This document shows, piece after piece, positions 26,539-34,782 of a DNA stretch of 47,852 bases. The DNA is taken from the NCBI RefSeq assembly GCF_000497245.1, contig NZ_AWTC01000001.1, positions 7,825 through 55,676 of the forward strand, given 5' to 3'. The notes beneath the pieces are model-generated. The model ran no database searches. It worked only from the letters and a program-made list of their open reading frames with translations, and was not told the origin of the DNA. Numbering within the stretch: position 1 is the first letter of the stretch; every line of letters starts with the position of its first letter. The stretch is from Sporolactobacillus laevolacticus DSM 442 (GTDB taxonomy: Bacteria; Bacillota; Bacilli; Bacillales; Sporolactobacillaceae). Position numbers and translations under genes: made by a program.

Positions 26539-27164
26539 ATGACACATCTTTTCACATTTGTTATTTTAGCTTTCCTACTTGTCTTACTCCCCGGTCCAGA
26601 TTATGTCATGATAACCAAGAATACTTTAAAAGATGGGACTCAAGCCGGGATGAGAACGCTTTTTGGCACATGTACCGCTTTATGTGCACATACAACATTC
26701 GCTGTCGTTGGACTTTCTGCTATTATCGTAAAATCTGCTTTCTTATTCTCAACTTTTAAAATCATTGGTGCTGTTTATCTCTTTTATCTTGGTGTGAAGG
26801 CATTACTTTCAATGCGAAAAATAAGTGCGAATTCTTTACAACAAACCGAAAAGGAAACGAACACTAAGCAAGAACCAAATTTTAGACAAGGGGTTCTTAC
26901 AAATCTACTAAACCCAAAGGTCGCCGTCTTTTTCCTTACGTTTTTGCCACAGTTTGTAAATCCGAATGAAAATACATTAATTTCTTTTACCTCCTCGGAG
27001 TAATCTATATTTTAATTACTTTCACATTTTTCGTCGTTTATGTACTGCTCATTAATCGTATAAAAATGTTTATGGAAAAGGAATCGACTCAGAAAGCCAT
27101 TCAATGTGTCTCCGGAATCGTTTTAATTGCTTTTGGTGTTAAGCTTGCATTAGAAAAGGCTTAA
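26539..27164 (+). pseudogene. LysE/RhtB-family exporter with a frameshift
   Basis: From ATG 26539 (GAGGTGAC upstream) the protein has the LysE start LVLLPGPDYVMITKNTLKDG and NLLNPKVAVFFLTFLPQF, then stops at 27003. The +1 frame continues a matching last helix pair (FYLLGVIYILITFTFFVVYV, then GIVLIAFGVKLALEKA) to a TAA at 27164. Inserting one T in the T4 run 26985-26988 joins them into 208 residues, the normal length for amino-acid exporters of this family. Either a recent single-base deletion or an assembly error. Confidence 0.87.
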
Positions 27165-27173
27165 TCAATACAA

Positions 27174-27206
27174 AACCTCCGCCAATCAAGCGGAGGTTAA
27201 TTTTTA
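27174..27206 (+). terminator. Terminator after the LysE gene
   Basis: Nine-bp stem AACCTCCGC/GCGGAGGTT (27174-27182 with 27190-27198) followed by AATTTTTA. It sits right behind the restored, not the truncated, stop codon. Confidence 0.85.
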
Positions 27207-27330
27207 TATTTAATTTCACAGAGGACGCCGCGAGTGTGCTTCACAAATTGCTACAAACATTTACAGCAGCGACAATCCATAACTATGGTCATTGTTCAAT
27301 ATAAACCGTATATGGCTTAGTATATATATC

Positions 27331-27705
27331 TTAAAGTTCGAACAAATTAAAAGCTTCTTTCTTCGTGTGTGGATCAAAATCCAATTGTTCAATTGGCACG
27401 CCATGTTTGATACCATAAGTAATAACTTCTTTCCAATCGTTTGGATTAACAGTAGTTTTAAATAGAGCATCCTGATAAACGACAATCATTGTTTCATCCC
27501 TAAAAAAATGACTATACCAGCATTCATCATTGATACGAATCATGCTATTTTGTAACTTTTTCAACTGATTTTCCAGTTCAATCTCAGGGATTGATAGCAA
27601 CAAAAACCTCCAACTGCCTTTTTGCTTTTGTGCAACTAAATCAAATTCATTGATAATATCAGGATTTTTTAATGATTGTTCAATGACTATTCCATAATAG
27701 TTCAT
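27331..27705 (-). CDS. Uncharacterised 124-residue soluble protein
   Basis: Starts MNYYGIVIEQSLKNPDII and contains WYSHFFRDETMIVVYQD, KEVITYGIKHGVPIEQLDF. I recognise the general pattern of a small Bacillales hypothetical family (YYG-I-I-E start, W-Y-H/A-F and G-P/I-E-Q-L-D-F near the end) but no function is known to me. Its ATG overlaps the TGA of a preceding reading frame by four bases (27702-27705), so it was the second gene of a coupled pair whose first gene is broken. An immunity or regulatory role is only a guess. Confidence 0.65.
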   Translation of the reverse strand: MNYYGIVIEQSLKNPDIINEFDLVAQKQKGSWRFLLLSIPEIELENQLKKLQNSMIRINDECWYSHFFRDETMIVVYQDALFKTTVNPNDWKEVITYGIKHGVPIEQLDFDPHTKKEAFNLFEL

Positions 27706-28010
27706 TTATCACGCCCCCAAGCAAACGTATGTTCCTGTTCTTTGGTTATTGTATCCCAATCTATACTATTTAACAACAATCTCTTACGAAAAGAATTTCG
27801 CTTGATTGGCGGGGTTTTTGGTGTTGAGAATTAAATAAATTCATAGCAAAAGCAAAAGACGGCTCATAGTGATCCCGGTTATCACGAAAAAACCGCTCGT
27901 CATCAAAATATATCGCTCGTACTTTTTCTGAGAACATATTCTGTATCATGAGAAGAAACTACAATGCTGTCTACTTGCTGGATTTTTATACGTTTTTTTC
28001 CTCTTTTCAA
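27702..28010 (-). pseudogene. Broken upstream partner gene with two frameshifts
   Basis: Three frames in series look coding: from about 28010, KRGKKRIKIQQVDSIVVSSH to SDIF; then DDERFFRDNRDHYEP to FAMNLFN; then TPPIKRNSFRKRLL to HTFAWGRDK, ending TGA 27702-27704. Joins need one base removed near the T4 run at about 27904 and one base added near 27825. The ATGA overlap with the next gene supports a real former gene. Function not recognised; the basic, aromatic C-terminus has no known motif. The start is uncertain (TTG 28010 is the only candidate without intruding on the cad promoter). Confidence 0.5.
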
Positions 28011-28029
28011 GTAACATTCAAACTTCCCT

Positions 28030-28077
28030 TTGAATAAAATGCACAACAAAGTATAATATAATCAAATGAACATTTGA
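28030..28077 (+). promoter_or_regulatory. cad promoter and CadC operator
   Basis: TTGAAT (28030-28035), 16 bases, TATAAT (28052-28057), then the dyad TCAAATG-AA-CATTTGA at 28062-28077. It closely matches the CadC operator layout known from staphylococcal pI258, covering the transcription start region. Confidence 0.8.
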
Positions 28078-28098
28078 ATGACCAGGAGGATACTTATA

Positions 28099-28473
28099 GT
28101 GGTCGAAAAAGAGACATGCGACATTTATTGCTATGACGAAGAAAAGGTTAATCGCATACAAGCTCTTTTAAAGAAGGAAAATGATGGCCTTTCTCGTATT
28201 GTGCACTTATTCAAAGCGCTTGCTGATGAAAATAGGACAAAAATTGTTTATGCCTTATGCCAAGATAAAGAGTTATGTGTTTGTGATGTTGCAAATATCA
28301 TTGGTTCTTCCATCGCAACAGCATCACATCATCTCCGCACGCTCCGGAAGCAAGGCCTTGTCAACTATCGAAAGGATGGAAAAATGGCGTTTTATTCACT
28401 TGATGATGAACACATAAAGCAATTAATTTTTATTTCAATGACACACAGACAGGAGGAGAAAACCCATGTCTGA
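28099..28473 (+). CDS. cadC: CadC, metal-sensing ArsR-family repressor
   Basis: A 124-residue ArsR/SmtB repressor that releases DNA on binding Cd(II), Pb(II) or Zn(II). The CadC-type ligands are present: N-terminal Cys pair in [13 protein letters not shown] and the Cys pair of [10 protein letters not shown] in the alpha-3 helix; the recognition helix is [15 protein letters not shown] and the C-terminal helix carries [11 protein letters not shown] 28099 is chosen because AGGAGG lies nine bases upstream and the product then aligns with known CadC from its first residues. Overlaps cadA by eight bases. Confidence 0.93.
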   Translation: MVEKETCDIYCYDEEKVNRIQALLKKENDGLSRIVHLFKALADENRTKIVYALCQDKELCVCDVANIIGSSIATASHHLRTLRKQGLVNYRKDGKMAFYSLDDEHIKQLIFISMTHRQEEKTHV

Positions 28474-30580
28474 ACAACGAGTTAAGTCATATCGTGTTCA
28501 AGGATTTGACTGCATCGATTGCGCGAATAAGTTTGAAAAAAATGTAAAACGGTTAGATGGAGTGCTTGATGCTAAAGTGAATTTTGGCGCATCAAAGATT
28601 ATGGTCACTGGAAGCACCACGATTGAGGCATTGGAAAAAGCAGGAGCGTTTGAAAACTTAAAAGTAAGGAACGAATCGGAACAAACAATTGAGCATGAAC
28701 CATTTTGGAAGCAAAAAGAGAATTTTAAAGTCTACATTTCAGCAGTTTTATTGATCATTAGTTGGCTCCTTGGGAACCAGTACGGGGAACAGCATATTTT
28801 TCCTACGATTGGATTTTTGGCGGCTATTATCATAGGTGGCAACTCGTTGTTCATTGAAGGATTTAAAAATCTGATTCGTCTCGATTTTGATATGGATACT
28901 CTTATGACGATTGCTATTATAGGAGCGGCCGCGATAGGTAAATGGGAAGAAAGCGCGACGGTTGTCATTCTCTTTGCGATCAGTGAAGCGTTAGAAGGTT
29001 ATTCAGCAGATAAAGCGAGACACTCTATTCAATCGTTAATGAACATTGCACCAAAAGAAACATTGATTCGTCGGAACGGTCAAGAATTGATGGTTCCTGT
29101 TGAAGCTGTTCAAGTTGGTGACACAATGATTGTGAAACCAGGGCAGAAACTAGCCATGGACGGCGTTGTGTCTAAGGGTACCTCAACACTCAATCAGTCA
29201 GCCATTACTGGCGAATCTGTCCCATTAACAAAAACAATTGATGATGAAGTTTTTGCTGGGACTTTGAATGAAGAAGGTTTATTAGAAGTCAAAGTCACAA
29301 AAAGGGTTGAAGATACAACGCTTTCTAAAATCATTCATTTGGTTGAGGAGTCACAAGCACAAAAAGCCCATTCTCAGACGTTCGTTGATCGTTTCGCAAA
29401 AGTCTACACACCAGCAATTATTATTTTCGCTGTTCTGTTATCTGTGATCCCTCCTCTTTTCATGGGCGCGTCTTGGGGAGATTGGATCTATCGAGGGTTA
29501 GCCTTGCTCGTTGTCGGTTGCCCGTGTGCTCTTGTTATTTCTACACCAGTCGCTATTGTTACAGCAATAGGGAATGCCGCCAAAAACGGTGTTATTATCA
29601 AAGGTGGGATTCACCTAGAAGAAGCTGGTTCTCTCAGTGTCATTGCTTTTGATAAAACCGGTACATTAACAAGAGGAGTTCCAGAGGTTACAGACATCGT
29701 GACTTTTAATGGAAATGAGCAGCAAGTTATCGCCTTAACAGCGGCTCTTGAAAAAGGATCTCAACACCCACTCGCCTCAGCTATTGTTAGGAAGGCTGAG
29801 AAAGAAGGAATGAGACTTAACGATATTGGAATTGAAGATTTTCACTCCATTACTGGTAAGGGTGTCAAGGGTAGAGTTAAACGGACGATGTACTATGTAG
29901 GCAGCCCAAACCTTTTTGAAGAACTACTTAAAAATGGTATTGAAAAGACGATCCATAATCAGATTATTAGCCTTCAAAAGCAAGGCAAAACGGTTATGGT
30001 ATTTGGAACGGACAATGGAGTTCTAGCACTTATCGCTGTGGCTGATAAACTGAGAGATTCAGCGAGAACGATCATTCAGAAACTTCATCAATCCGGTATT
30101 GAACAAACCGTGATGTTGACAGGAGACAACAAGAGTACAGCAGAGGCGATAGGAAAAGAAGTCGGCGTCTCCGAAATTAAGGCAGAATTATTACCGGAAG
30201 AAAAATTGACCTATATTAAGTCCTATAGTAGGAAACAAAAAGTTGCGATGGTTGGAGATGGAGTGAACGATGCCCCAGCATTGGCCGAAGCAACTGTTGG
30301 TATTGCGATGGGGGGTGCTGGAACAGACACTGCTTTAGAGACAGCGGACATTGCACTCATGTCTGATGATTTAACGAAACTCCCCTATACGATAAAGTTG
30401 AGTCGCAAAGCACTGGCTATTATCAAACAAAATGTAACATTCTCGCTGGCCATTAAGGCTATTTCTATATTGCTGATTTTTCCAGGATGGCTAACCCTAT
30501 GGATTGCTATTTTAGCAGACGTAGGAGCTACTTTAATTGTCACACTGAACAGTTTACGACTCGCGAAGGTTAAAGATTAA
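28466..30580 (+). CDS. cadA: CadA, P1B-type Cd/Zn/Pb-exporting ATPase
   Basis: A 704-residue heavy-metal P-type ATPase that pumps Cd, Zn and Pb out of the cytoplasm. Domain order: N-terminal metal-binding domain ([12 protein letters not shown]), membrane helices, actuator (AITGESVPL), channel motif GCPCALVIS, phosphorylation motif [12 protein letters not shown]-binding HP motif in SQHPLASAI, hinge [10 protein letters not shown], final helices. Preceded by AGGAGGAG and coupled to cadC. Together they form a self-contained metal-resistance operon; no transposase or resolvase flanks it, although such operons are often mobile. Confidence 0.96.
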   Translation: MSEQRVKSYRVQGFDCIDCANKFEKNVKRLDGVLDAKVNFGASKIMVTGSTTIEALEKAGAFENLKVRNESEQTIEHEPFWKQKENFKVYISAVLLIISWLLGNQYGEQHIFPTIGFLAAIIIGGNSLFIEGFKNLIRLDFDMDTLMTIAIIGAAAIGKWEESATVVILFAISEALEGYSADKARHSIQSLMNIAPKETLIRRNGQELMVPVEAVQVGDTMIVKPGQKLAMDGVVSKGTSTLNQSAITGESVPLTKTIDDEVFAGTLNEEGLLEVKVTKRVEDTTLSKIIHLVEESQAQKAHSQTFVDRFAKVYTPAIIIFAVLLSVIPPLFMGASWGDWIYRGLALLVVGCPCALVISTPVAIVTAIGNAAKNGVIIKGGIHLEEAGSLSVIAFDKTGTLTRGVPEVTDIVTFNGNEQQVIALTAALEKGSQHPLASAIVRKAEKEGMRLNDIGIEDFHSITGKGVKGRVKRTMYYVGSPNLFEELLKNGIEKTIHNQIISLQKQGKTVMVFGTDNGVLALIAVADKLRDSARTIIQKLHQSGIEQTVMLTGDNKSTAEAIGKEVGVSEIKAELLPEEKLTYIKSYSRKQKVAMVGDGVNDAPALAEATVGIAMGGAGTDTALETADIALMSDDLTKLPYTIKLSRKALAIIKQNVTFSLAIKAISILLIFPGWLTLWIAILADVGATLIVTLNSLRLAKVKD

Positions 30581-30663
30581 TAATACGCAATGTTAACGCT
30601 CAATGTTGATTGGAGCGGAATGTGCGGAACTCTGCTGCGAACTATTGAGCGAGGAGGCTCCCA

Positions 30664-31068
30664 TTGGTTAAAACAAAAGTACTAGAACGAATAAAAGGAA
30701 GTGCCAAAAAATTAAAGAGAGAATTATTTGTCTTACTTTTGGCTTATAAAGATAGTCGCGTGCCTTGGTACGCAAAAGTATTCTCTATATTAATTGTTGC
30801 TTATGCTTTTAGTCCAATTGATTTAATCCCTGATTTTATACCTATATTGGGATATATTGATGATCTCATTCTTATTCCGTTAGGTATTTCATTAGCACTA
30901 AAAATGATTCCACAATCAATTATTGAAGATTTAAGGATTCAAGCTAATGAGATTAAGCATAAGGAAAAACCTAAGAATTGGTTTGTAGGCATACTATTTG
31001 TTACACTATGGATTCTGGTCGCAATATGGTTTGGCAGGTTAATTTATCAGCTTTCCTCGCGGGCTTGA
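30664..31068 (+). CDS. YkvA/DUF1232-family membrane protein
   Basis: A 134-residue protein with the DUF1232 core AYAFSPIDLIPDFIPILGYI followed by DDLILIPLGI, and a further helix at about 105-128. The family is small, membrane-associated and of unknown function. Starts at TTG 30664 after GAGGAGG. Same direction as cadA after 83 bases; may be read through from it. Confidence 0.88.
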   Translation: MVKTKVLERIKGSAKKLKRELFVLLLAYKDSRVPWYAKVFSILIVAYAFSPIDLIPDFIPILGYIDDLILIPLGISLALKMIPQSIIEDLRIQANEIKHKEKPKNWFVGILFVTLWILVAIWFGRLIYQLSSRA

Positions 31069-31071
31069 CAT

Positions 31072-31117
31072 AAAAAAATCACCTCTGCTAGTTGTCTGGC
31101 GGAGGCTTTGGTGTTTA
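31072..31117 (+). terminator. Terminator after the YkvA gene
   Basis: Stem CCTCTGC/GCGGAGG (31082-31088 with 31099-31105, one wobble) flanked by an A run and a short T-rich tail. Confidence 0.6.
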
Positions 31118-31151
31118 ATGAAAACAATGCACCTTATTTAATTTATGGCAT

Positions 31152-31358
31152 TTAACGGGAACACTGAGAAAGAATAAGAAGTCCTCCACCAATAATAATT
31201 ATAATTATAACCAGAGTAATAATGTTTGTGAGACAGCCACCTTTGGTTAATGATTTTAAATCACCAACCATTGAACGATTAATAGAGTCTGAGAGATTGT
31301 GCATTGGATGCTTTTTATATTCTTCTGATTGCTTTTTGTCTCGGTCATCTCGGTTCAT
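31152..31358 (-). CDS. DUF6366-like small membrane protein
   Basis: A 68-residue protein: polar N-terminus (HPMHNLSDSINRS), the segment LTKGGCLTNI and one C-terminal helix (about 45-65). The pattern NP-x-GN-x-SD-x-x-NR and KGG matches the DUF6366 family as I know it. Function unknown. Confidence 0.75.
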   Translation of the reverse strand: MNRDDRDKKQSEEYKKHPMHNLSDSINRSMVGDLKSLTKGGCLTNIITLVIIIIIIGGGLLILSQCSR

Positions 31359-31519
31359 AAAATCCTTCCCCTAAGAACAACTTTTTTATGCGCTTTTTAT
31401 ACTTTCATAATATATGAAATCTACTGTGATTGTATGTGTTTCACTCATTCCACTTATATGAATAATAGCACTACTCCAAGTTCTCGGTCTAGCATCTCCC
31501 CAAATTCTTAAGTTTTCAA

Positions 31520-32095
31520 TCAATCCATAAGAAGCTTTATTGACGGCCAAACAGTTCCCCAATCTTTTTGCCCCACTCTTTTCTTATAAACTTTCATTCT
31601 TTCCTCTGTTTCTTTCGCAGAAGGTGTTGGACGGACCGTCAATGTCAACAAATCTTCGACCCCATGTGGTGCCGTAAGAATAACCTGATCATTTGTGTTT
31701 AATCGAGCACCAATCGCCGTCACGGTTTCCGGGAATTTAGAGATGGCATCTGTTGTTGATATGTATCGGGGGGATCCAGGATGATGAACGTGCATACGTG
31801 CTTCATTTTTCACCTCCCAATTGTAGGCAGGTTCTTTTGTTTTTAGGAGCGTTTGTATCTCTTGCTCATAATCATAATTAATCAATTGCTGATCGAAATA
31901 AACAACGTCTACATCATGAACCGGTGTTTTAAAAGAAAAACCTGATTGGTTATCCCATATTCTTGAACGCAATAAACCGGCACATAACCATGAATCCGAA
32001 AGATCTAATTCACGAATCAATGCAAGTATTTTCATTAATTCTTCGTCATTTTCGATAAATGCCAGAATATCTTCTTCTGTTTCTAATCGACGCAT
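31520..32095 (-). CDS. Nucleotidyltransferase-family protein (DUF925)
   Basis: A 191-residue protein of the nucleotidyltransferase-like family PF06042: LCAGLLRSRIWD, then the metal-binding Asp motif PVHDVDVVYFD and the region NEARMHVHHPGSPRYISTTD. ATG 32095 follows GGAGGG; five extra upstream codons in the open frame are not used. Target unknown. Confidence 0.87.
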   Translation of the reverse strand: MRRLETEEDILAFIENDEELMKILALIRELDLSDSWLCAGLLRSRIWDNQSGFSFKTPVHDVDVVYFDQQLINYDYEQEIQTLLKTKEPAYNWEVKNEARMHVHHPGSPRYISTTDAISKFPETVTAIGARLNTNDQVILTAPHGVEDLLTLTVRPTPSAKETEERMKVYKKRVGQKDWGTVWPSIKLLMD

Positions 32096-32229
32096 AGGTC
32101 CCTCCATCAATCATTATCAAAACAAAACCGAAATGTGTGTTCTCATTTTAATGCAAGAGTTGTTTCATGGCAATGATTTTCCTCCATGATAAATTTGCTA
32201 TTGATTTTCCACTCTGATTTTATTATCAT

Positions 32230-32253
32230 CTAATTAGATATTAATCAAATTGG
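32230..32253. promoter_or_regulatory. 24-bp operator, copy 1 (regulator gene)
   Basis: A 24-bp near-palindrome (CTAATTAGATATT then AATCAAATTGG) ends 12 bases before the ATG of the ArsR-DUF2087 gene. It matches copy 2 at 32860-32883 in 22 of 24 positions. Inferred binding site for that regulator. Confidence 0.7.
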
Positions 32254-32265
32254 ATGGTGTTTTTT

Positions 32266-32841
32266 ATGCAACTTAATCGCATCGTTGAATTCCACAAAGC
32301 ATTGGGTGATTTAACACGAATACGGATCATCGCACTCTTACAACAGGGACCGCTTCATGGCCAAGCGATTGCGGGAAAGCTGTCATTAAAACCACCGACA
32401 ATTACACATCACATGACCAAACTTCGAGAAGTAGGATTAATCAAGGAACGTCGTGATAAAAACACCATTTATTTTTCATTAAATCAAGATGTATTGGAAA
32501 GTTGCGCAAATGCGATTCTAACACTTGGAAAAGAGGCAAAGAACATGGAGATGTCCGTGACAGAAGCAGAACGTGCGGCGATACTTAGCAATTTCTACAC
32601 TGCAGATGGTACATTAAAAAACATTCCCGCTCAACGAAAAAAGAGATTGGTGGTTCTCTCTCATATTGTTAAAGGGCTAGCATTTGGAAAAGTTTATACC
32701 GAAAAAGAAATAAGCGAGTATCTGAGAAAATTCCACCCCGATTACGCAACACTTCGCAGAGAACTCATTATCCACCAGTTTATGTACCGTAAGAACAGTC
32801 AGTATGAAATGAATCCACCGGAACTTTGGAGTTTTCAATAA
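32266..32841 (+). CDS. ArsR-type regulator with C-terminal DUF2087 domain
   Basis: A 191-residue regulator: winged helix at about residues 8-75 (LSLKPPTITHHMTKLREVGL, recognition helix) and DUF2087 at about 115-185 (YTEKEISEYLRKFHPDYATL). No Cys metal ligands, so it is not a metal sensor. ATG 32266 is chosen; the upstream ATG at 32254 has no binding site. Its own leader and the following MFS gene carry the same 24-bp site, so it likely represses both. Confidence 0.88.
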   Translation: MQLNRIVEFHKALGDLTRIRIIALLQQGPLHGQAIAGKLSLKPPTITHHMTKLREVGLIKERRDKNTIYFSLNQDVLESCANAILTLGKEAKNMEMSVTEAERAAILSNFYTADGTLKNIPAQRKKRLVVLSHIVKGLAFGKVYTEKEISEYLRKFHPDYATLRRELIIHQFMYRKNSQYEMNPPELWSFQ

Positions 32842-32859
32842 TGTGTTTTTTTCACCCAA

Positions 32860-32883
32860 CTAATTAGATATTTATCAAATTAG
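32860..32883. promoter_or_regulatory. 24-bp operator, copy 2 (MFS gene)
   Basis: Second copy of the near-palindromic site, 26 bases before the MFS start, with symmetry better than copy 1 (mismatched pairs only at the positions 7/18 and 12/13). A gene-specific promoter is expected here because the MFS gene has its own copy. Confidence 0.7.
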
Positions 32884-32909
32884 TACTTTTTAAAAATTTG
32901 GAGGATCTT

Positions 32910-34133
32910 ATGCATTCATTTTTTCTCGTTAAAGAAAAGCAGTATAGAAAGCTGTTTCTAGCTGGATTAATTAATGGCGTTGGTGATCGTTTCAGTCAAG
33001 TTGCCACGTTAACCTTATTGTTGCAGTTAACAGGTTCTGGTTTCGCCGTAGGTGTTACAATGGCACTCCGGCTGCTGCCCTTTCTGATTTTCGGACCATT
33101 CGGTGGAAGATTAGCTGATCGATACTCAAGAAAAACGCTACTAGTCGTGACAGATTTAGCAAGAATTGCATTTGCCTTATCCTTTTTACTCGTGCATACT
33201 CGGCAAGACATTTGGATTATCTATGTCAGTTCATTTATTCTCGCATCAGGTGAGGCAATTTATGCGCCAACGCGCAAAGCAACACTTCCTCTCTTAATTT
33301 CAAGAAAACAGCTTGTAAAAGTAAACAGTATGGAACAAGTGCTCGTCGGCATTGTGCTGATTGGCGGCGCTTTTGCTGGGGGTGTGGTTTCGTACTTTTT
33401 TGGTCCTGATCTGACATTCTGGTTGAACGGCTTCTCCTTCCTAGCAGCTGCATGGCTCATTTCAACGATTCAATTTATAAATCCGACCCGCCATCATGAA
33501 GATCCAAACACAAAAAAAGAGAGGCTCTCCCTCTCTCTTAAAAACGTAATCCTTCTTTCCATTCCGCTTCAGATCATTTTACTCTGTGAAATTCTCGTAC
33601 CCTTTGTAAATGGAATCGATAACGTACTCATCAGTGTCTATGCCGTAGAAATCTTTCATCTTGACAACGTTGGTGTCGGCACTTTCTATGGTGCGCTTGG
33701 AATTGGATTAATGGCCAGCTTCTCTATTGCCAACCGGATCAATAAACATTATCTCTTGATTGGCCTCTCATGTTTATTTTTCGAAGGATGCATGATGATT
33801 TTTCTCAGTCATGCTTATAGTACTCTGTTTGCAGTGATGATTTTCTGCAGCTCCGCATTTTTCTCAGGTATCGGAAACGCCTGCCTTGATACCGTTCTGA
33901 TGCGGGAAATTCCCGAACAGCATCAGGGCATGATGTTCGCCCTTATGGCGTCACTTTCAAATACACTTCTTGGCCTGTCCATGCTTATAGCCGGCGGTTC
34001 CTTAGATGTTATTTCTCCACGTTTATTAGGCTTTTTGGGAGGAACATCGTTATTGTGTATTTCGGTTTTCCTAATCATGACTTATTTAATAAGAAAGTCG
34101 AAAGAAGTGAGCAGTCAAGATGAAACGATATAA
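32910..34133 (+). CDS. MFS transporter (DHA3-like, macrolide-efflux type)
   Basis: A 407-residue MFS protein with about 12 helices and an N-terminal KQYRKLFLAGLINGVGDRFS, motif A FGGRLADRYSRKTLLV, and FILASGEAIYAPTRKATLPLL, matching the DHA3 group (MefA-like). Likely drug exporter under the ArsR-DUF2087 regulator. ATG 32910 follows GGAGG. Confidence 0.88.
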   Translation: MHSFFLVKEKQYRKLFLAGLINGVGDRFSQVATLTLLLQLTGSGFAVGVTMALRLLPFLIFGPFGGRLADRYSRKTLLVVTDLARIAFALSFLLVHTRQDIWIIYVSSFILASGEAIYAPTRKATLPLLISRKQLVKVNSMEQVLVGIVLIGGAFAGGVVSYFFGPDLTFWLNGFSFLAAAWLISTIQFINPTRHHEDPNTKKERLSLSLKNVILLSIPLQIILLCEILVPFVNGIDNVLISVYAVEIFHLDNVGVGTFYGALGIGLMASFSIANRINKHYLLIGLSCLFFEGCMMIFLSHAYSTLFAVMIFCSSAFFSGIGNACLDTVLMREIPEQHQGMMFALMASLSNTLLGLSMLIAGGSLDVISPRLLGFLGGTSLLCISVFLIMTYLIRKSKEVSSQDETI

Positions 34134-34254
34134 AGCACCTGTCTAATTAAATTGTGAAAGATGTTCCAAGAACGCCTGAAGGAACTCGGACTTATTAAAT
34201 TTTCATTTCATTATCAAAATAATATAGAGCAAGAAATCATTCTGTGATAATATA

Positions 34255-34340
34255 CCTATCGAGGCAAATTTTACGAAAGTATTAGACGCAAAGCCACGGG
34301 CCTAAAGCATTATTCATGTCATGGCAGCCGGGTTGCCAGG
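34255..34340 (+). ncRNA. Cyclic di-GMP-I (GEMM) riboswitch aptamer
   Basis: The sequence matches the GEMM-I consensus: GAGGCAAA (34261-34268), a GAAA tetraloop closed by TAC/GTA (34273-34282), GACGCAAAGCCACGGG (34285-34300), CCTAAAG (34301-34307) and ATGGCAGCCGGGTTGCC (34321-34337). Equivalents of the ligand-contacting bases of the Vibrio Vc2 aptamer are kept: G at 34264, A at 34291, C at 34336, consistent with c-di-GMP rather than cGAMP (which needs A at the first position). It precedes a CheY-like gene by about 65 bases. Confidence 0.93.
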
Positions 34341-34371
34341 AATTCTTCCTGTATAAATTAATGCTCTTTTC

Positions 34372-34397
34372 AAATTTGCCCTTTTATTGAAAAGGGG
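34372..34397 (+). promoter_or_regulatory. Riboswitch expression platform hiding the RBS
   Basis: CCCTTTT (34379-34385) and AAAAGGG (34390-34396) form a hairpin that covers the ribosome binding site AAAGGGG of the CheY-like gene. AAATTTGCC (34372-34380) is complementary over nine bases to GGCAAATTT (34263-34271), part of the aptamer core. The two pairings exclude each other, giving a plausible OFF switch at high c-di-GMP: aptamer formed, hairpin free to sequester. Pairing is read from sequence; the direction of the switch is inferred. Confidence 0.6.
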
Positions 34398-34405
34398 TAT
34401 TTCGT

Positions 34406-34765
34406 TTGAATAAGTCTGTTCTTATTGTTGATGACTCAAAGTTCATGAGATCATATATTGCGAACAAAATTGATAATGAAATTTTCACTGTCGTTGGAGA
34501 AGCATCAAATGGTCTCGAAGCGTTAAATCAATATCTTACTCTTCATCCAGATCTTGTTATCATGGATATAACAATGCCGATTATGACTGGCATTCAAGCT
34601 TTAAGAGAAATCATGGGGTATGATCCAAAGGCCAATGTAATTATATGTTCATCATTAGGAAGCAAACAGTTAATTATTGACGCACTGGTGTATGGTGCTA
34701 AGGACTTTGTATTGAAACCTTATTTCGATCAAATCAATGACCAATTAGAACAGGTTTTATTTTGA
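34406..34765 (+). CDS. CheY-like single-domain response regulator
   Basis: A 119-residue stand-alone receiver domain: acidic pocket DDSKFMR, phosphoacceptor Asp in LVIMDITMP, Ser in ICSSLGS, Lys in KDFVLKPY. It resembles B. subtilis CheY over its length, though there is no kinase or output domain here. Start TTG 34406 with AAAGGGG upstream. Its c-di-GMP riboswitch leader suggests that this motility/chemotaxis output is tied to the sessile-motile decision. No other chemotaxis genes adjoin. Confidence 0.92.
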   Translation: MNKSVLIVDDSKFMRSYIANKIDNEIFTVVGEASNGLEALNQYLTLHPDLVIMDITMPIMTGIQALREIMGYDPKANVIICSSLGSKQLIIDALVYGAKDFVLKPYFDQINDQLEQVLF

Positions 34766-34782
34766 ATCGATGAAACCATTGA

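Noticed and set aside
28078-28098. Earlier ATG start for cadC (MTRRILI...)
   Set aside because: It overlaps the operator and lies before the AGGAGG; the GTG at 28099 fits the binding site and the known CadC N-terminus.
34161-34247. 28-codon frame starting MFQERLKELGLIKF
   Set aside because: Resembles the start of an HTH regulator, but has no binding site and lies in the riboswitch promoter region; at most a remnant.
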